From positions 1 to 8,209 of the forward strand of contig CAKVKI010000115.1 of assembly GCA_934754975.1 (NCBI GenBank): DNA of 8,209 nucleotides, written 5' to 3'. The position numbers and the translations under genes were made by a program. Within the stretch, counting starts at the first letter, position 1. Every line of letters starts with the position of its first letter. The stretch is from an uncultured Alistipes sp. (lineage in GTDB: Bacteria > Bacteroidota > Bacteroidia > Bacteroidales > Rikenellaceae). The notes below the pieces were generated by a model that was not told the DNA's origin, made no database searches, and saw only the letters and a list, made by a program, of their open reading frames with translations. Below are positions 6,876 to 8,209 of this stretch, in pieces.

Positions 6876-7469
6876 CTATTTCAAAACTTCATAACTCCCG
6901 CCCTCCACATGGTAGAACGAGAGGTATTCCTTGCCCTCCCTGGCTTTGCGGTCGGCGATCCGGGCGCGGAAATCAGCGATGCGCTTTTCAGTACTGCTCG
7001 CAACCGATTCGCCGCGGGCCTGCTGTTCGGCGCTGCATCCGGCTTCGCCCCCGCCGTGCTGCTGGGCGAGCCGGTCTTTGAGCTGCCGCTCCCACTCGGC
7101 AAGGTATGCCTCGTCGATCCGGTCCTCGGCCAGCGTGCCCGTCACCCGCACGATGTTGTTCACACATTCGGGCCTGAAACTGCCGATCTTATCTCCGGCT
7201 TCGATGCGGACGACCTGCGTGTCGTCGGTTCCCATCAGGAAGATTTTGCGTCCTCCGTGGCGGCAGATATGCATGCAGACGCCCTCGACCGTCACTTCGC
7301 CGCCGGTCAATTTTTCGGCATCGGCGAGCAGGTTATCGACCTCCATAGCGGGACTCTGCGCCGCAGCGGTTTCGGCCGCAGAAGCGTTCATTTTGTTGGG
7401 GTTGCCGCCGCATCCGGCGAGGAACAGCACGGCGGCCGCCAACGCCGCACAATAAACGAAATGTCTCAT
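6876..7469 (-). CDS. Lipoprotein with probable OB fold and Cys/His metal-binding-like motif
   Basis: The 197-residue protein has a signal peptide with a lipobox ending at Cys20 (LFLAGC). It is followed by G-G-N-P, lacking the acidic export signal, so it is probably kept in the periplasm. Residues ~56-115 look like a small OB-type barrel: GEVTVEGVCMHIC at 57-69, RKIFLMGTDD at 74-83, VVRIEAGD, then NNIVRVTGTL. Within it Cys65-x-His67-x-Cys69-x-His71 makes a compact set of possible metal ligands at the turn after the first strand, as in DUF4920-like proteins. The rest (about 117-180) is highly charged and helical (EWERQLKDRL, EKRIADFRARIADRK), perhaps a coiled coil, with one more Cys. It precedes the PepSY gene by 15 bases and lies downstream of a copper ATPase gene. 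Likely role is periplasmic metal binding or delivery, or redox sensing; the exact family is not certain. Confidence 0.78.
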   Translation of the reverse strand: MRHFVYCAALAAAVLFLAGCGGNPNKMNASAAETAAAQSPAMEVDNLLADAEKLTGGEVTVEGVCMHICRHGGRKIFLMGTDDTQVVRIEAGDKIGSFRPECVNNIVRVTGTLAEDRIDEAYLAEWERQLKDRLAQQHGGGEAGCSAEQQARGESVASSTEKRIADFRARIADRKAREGKEYLSFYHVEGGSYEVLK

Positions 7470-7502
7470 AGTAAGATTAATTTTTCTTCATTTTCCGCAT
7501 CC

Positions 7503-7528
7503 GGCGCAACGGACCGTCCCGCTGCGCC
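7503..7528 (-). promoter_or_regulatory. Leader hairpin in the probable 5' UTR of the OB lipoprotein
   Basis: On the minus strand GGCGCAGCGG pairs with CCGTTGCGCC around a GACGGT loop, giving a ten-pair stem with one G-U pair. The same pair is an A-C mismatch on the plus strand, so the structure suits minus-strand RNA. It ends 33 bases before the lipoprotein ATG and is followed by A-rich sequence rather than a U-tract, so it is not an intrinsic terminator. It could stabilise the message or act in control. Confidence 0.45.
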
Positions 7529-7541
7529 TCGGCAGTTTTTC

Positions 7542-7613
7542 GCAATACAAAGAAACGACACTCCGCCGGTAACGGCAATACCCGGTTTTAGGGGTTTTCA
7601 GGAGCGGCAATAC
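7542..7613. repeat. Three GCAATAC direct repeats with helical spacing
   Basis: GCAATAC occurs at 7542-7548, 7575-7581 and 7607-7613, with start-to-start distances of 33 and 32 bases, close to three DNA turns. Copies two and three extend to CGGCAATACC (7573-7582 and 7605-7614). The copies are noncoding and surround the candidate promoter, as expected for an operator bound by a protein on one face of the helix. No known regulator site is recognised. Confidence 0.55.
7548..7578 (-). promoter_or_regulatory. Candidate Bacteroides-type promoter for the lipoprotein-PepSY operon
   Basis: On the minus strand, TTTCTTTG (7555-7548) matches seven of eight positions, counting the two free ones, of the Bacteroides -7 consensus TAnnTTTG. 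TTG (7578-7576, within ATTG) lies 20 bases upstream as a -33 element, where the consensus is TTTG. The start of transcription would fall near 7541, giving a leader of roughly 70 bases. The -33 element lies inside the middle GCAATAC repeat, so a bound protein could affect polymerase. Position 2 of the -7 box is T rather than A, so confidence is limited. Confidence 0.33.
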
Positions 7614-7661
7614 CTTTATAGAGGGATAGCGGCCGCCCCGAAACGCTCCGAAATACGGGTT

Positions 7662-7865
7662 TCAGCGCTCCGTGATCTTATAATCCCCGCCCAGCGCCCG
7701 CTGCAATTCGGCCAGTTCCGGCTCCCGCCCGGCAAATTCGACCGTCGCGGCGGGAGGATCGAGCGAGACAACGGCGCGGACGCCTTCGACGGCGTTCAGG
7801 GCCTTTTCGACATGCATCCGGCAGTGGGCGCACATCATTCCTTCGATACGATACTCTTTTTTCAT
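7662..7865 (-). other. Possible internal translation start giving a free CopZ-like chaperone
   Basis: Inside the ATPase frame, the ATG at 7865-7863 begins [15 protein letters not shown], exactly how a stand-alone copper chaperone of about 67 residues would begin (metal-binding Cys12 and Cys15). The preceding bases read like a Bacteroidota leader (minus strand AACTGAAAAACAAACTGCC), much more A-rich than the coding sequence around them. The same stretch could therefore yield both a fused domain and a separate chaperone. This is inference; internal initiation is not shown by sequence alone. Confidence 0.35.
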
Positions 7866-8209
7866 GGCAGTTTGTTTTTCAGTTATTGATTCGGTATTTT
7901 CATGGACGGCTTCCGTTCCGAGCCGTTTCGCCCTCAGCCGCAGGCTGTTGGCCACCACGCTCACGCTGCTCAGGGCCATCGCGGCCCCGGCGAGCATCGG
8001 ATTGAGCAGGAACCCGGTCAGCGGATAAAGCACGCCGGCGGCGACGGGCACGCCTATCAGGTTGTAGATAAACGCCCAGAAGAGGTTTTGCCGGACGGTG
8101 CGCACGGTCGCGGCCGAAAGACGGATCGCCGCGGCGATCTTCGTCAGGTCGGACGAAAGGATCGTGACCTTGGCCACGTCGATCGCAATGTCGCTACCCC
8201 GCCCCATGG
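7662..8209 (-). CDS. copA: Cu(+)-exporting P1B-1 ATPase, C-terminal part, fused to a CopZ-like HMA domain (partial)
   Basis: The frame enters from the right edge; 182 codons are visible, and the first Met seen is the internal one of a [12 protein letters not shown] hinge motif, not a start. The end of the ATP-binding domain (SDIAIDVA...ILSSDL) leads into transmembrane segment 7 with Asn41-x6-Tyr48-Asn49-x4-Pro54 and segment 8 with Met77-x2-Ser80-Ser81 (numbering from that Met). These are the Cu(+)-site signatures of P1B-1 ATPases, which export copper across the cytoplasmic membrane. After [10 protein letters not shown], where such pumps normally end, comes an ~18-residue polar linker and a complete heavy-metal-associated domain of 67 residues with the GMMCAHC site and a normal C-terminus (GGDYKI). 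Most copper pumps carry these domains at the N-terminus, so a C-terminal copy is notable. No frameshift is apparent; any N-terminal domains lie outside the window. Confidence 0.9.
   Translation of the reverse strand, partial: MGRGSDIAIDVAKVTILSSDLTKIAAAIRLSAATVRTVRQNLFWAFIYNLIGVPVAAGVLYPLTGFLLNPMLAGAAMALSSVSVVANSLRLRAKRLGTEAVHENTESITEKQTAMKKEYRIEGMMCAHCRMHVEKALNAVEGVRAVVSLDPPAATVEFAGREPELAELQRALGGDYKITER

Larger units (their letters stand above)
7470..7661 (-). promoter_or_regulatory. 192-base intergenic control region upstream of the OB lipoprotein
   Basis: This gap separates the copper-ATPase stop codon from the lipoprotein start, both on the minus strand. It contains three GCAATAC direct repeats, a candidate promoter, a leader hairpin and an A-rich stretch before the ATG (minus-strand reading GAAGAAAAATTAATC), as is usual for Bacteroidota translation starts. 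No U-tailed terminator for the ATPase gene is visible, only a weak CCCG/CGGG pairing at 7637-7659, so some read-through from the ATPase gene is possible. Confidence 0.5.

Noticed and set aside
7503..7540. Plus-strand terminator: hairpin followed by TTTTT at 7536-7540
   Set aside because: The T-run begins seven bases after the stem, the stem has an A-C mismatch on this strand, and no plus-strand gene lies upstream.
6669..7889. 406-codon plus-strand open frame across the PepSY, lipoprotein and copper ATPase region
   Set aside because: It crosses three well-supported minus-strand genes and a noncoding gap and shows no family features.
1..8209. tRNA, rRNA, CRISPR array, insertion sequence or phage genes
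   Set aside because: None found: no cloverleaf-like segment, regular repeat-spacer series, transposase motif or terminal inverted repeats were seen. The window is almost fully occupied by the listed genes.

Overview
The window looks like gut Bacteroidota, most likely an Alistipes-like (Rikenellaceae) chromosome. The reasons are the GC-rich codon use, short A-rich leaders without clear Shine-Dalgarno sequences, lipoproteins carrying the Bacteroidota surface-export signal, and several families I know essentially only from this phylum (DUF6850, DUF4876, DUF4857, BACON). The genus is an inference. The window carries two convergent gene clusters that meet at a bidirectional terminator near 6232-6263.

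Plus strand, 1-6208: a compact operon-like series. It starts with the C-terminal end of a TonB-dependent outer-membrane receptor. Then come a small putative surface lipoprotein (193-627), a DUF6850 outer-membrane beta-barrel (627-2129, sharing one base with the previous stop codon), a BACON plus DUF4876 lipoprotein (2172-3386), an ABC ATPase (3409-4296), an ABC permease-like membrane protein (4306-4977) and a membrane-anchored DUF4857 protein (4997-6208). Gaps are 4, -1, 42, 22, 9 and 19 bases. The set covers the cell surface, outer membrane, cytoplasmic membrane and ATP-driven transport, so it reads as one envelope transport system. Its substrate cannot be read from the sequence.

Minus strand, 8209-6282: the 3' end of a Cu(+)-type P1B-1 ATPase that continues in frame into a C-terminal CopZ-like heavy-metal-associated domain. 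A 192-base intergenic region follows, with three evenly spaced GCAATAC repeats, a possible Bacteroides-type promoter and a leader hairpin. After it come a periplasmic-type lipoprotein with a Cys-x-His-x-Cys-x-His motif in a probable OB fold (7469-6876) and a small PepSY-associated membrane protein (6860-6282).

Metal handling (copper, or iron/haem) is the common theme on the minus strand. TonB receptor plus surface lipoproteins plus PepSY membrane protein also recalls Bacteroides metallophore uptake systems such as XusABC. The best candidate for an undescribed system is therefore the convergent pair of clusters taken together: TonB receptor, DUF6850, DUF4876, ABC, DUF4857, OB lipoprotein and PepSY protein. 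The most notable local signals are the CopA-CopZ fusion with a possible internal start, the helically phased triple repeat upstream of the OB lipoprotein, and the non-canonical Asp and MSCGQ in the ABC ATPase.
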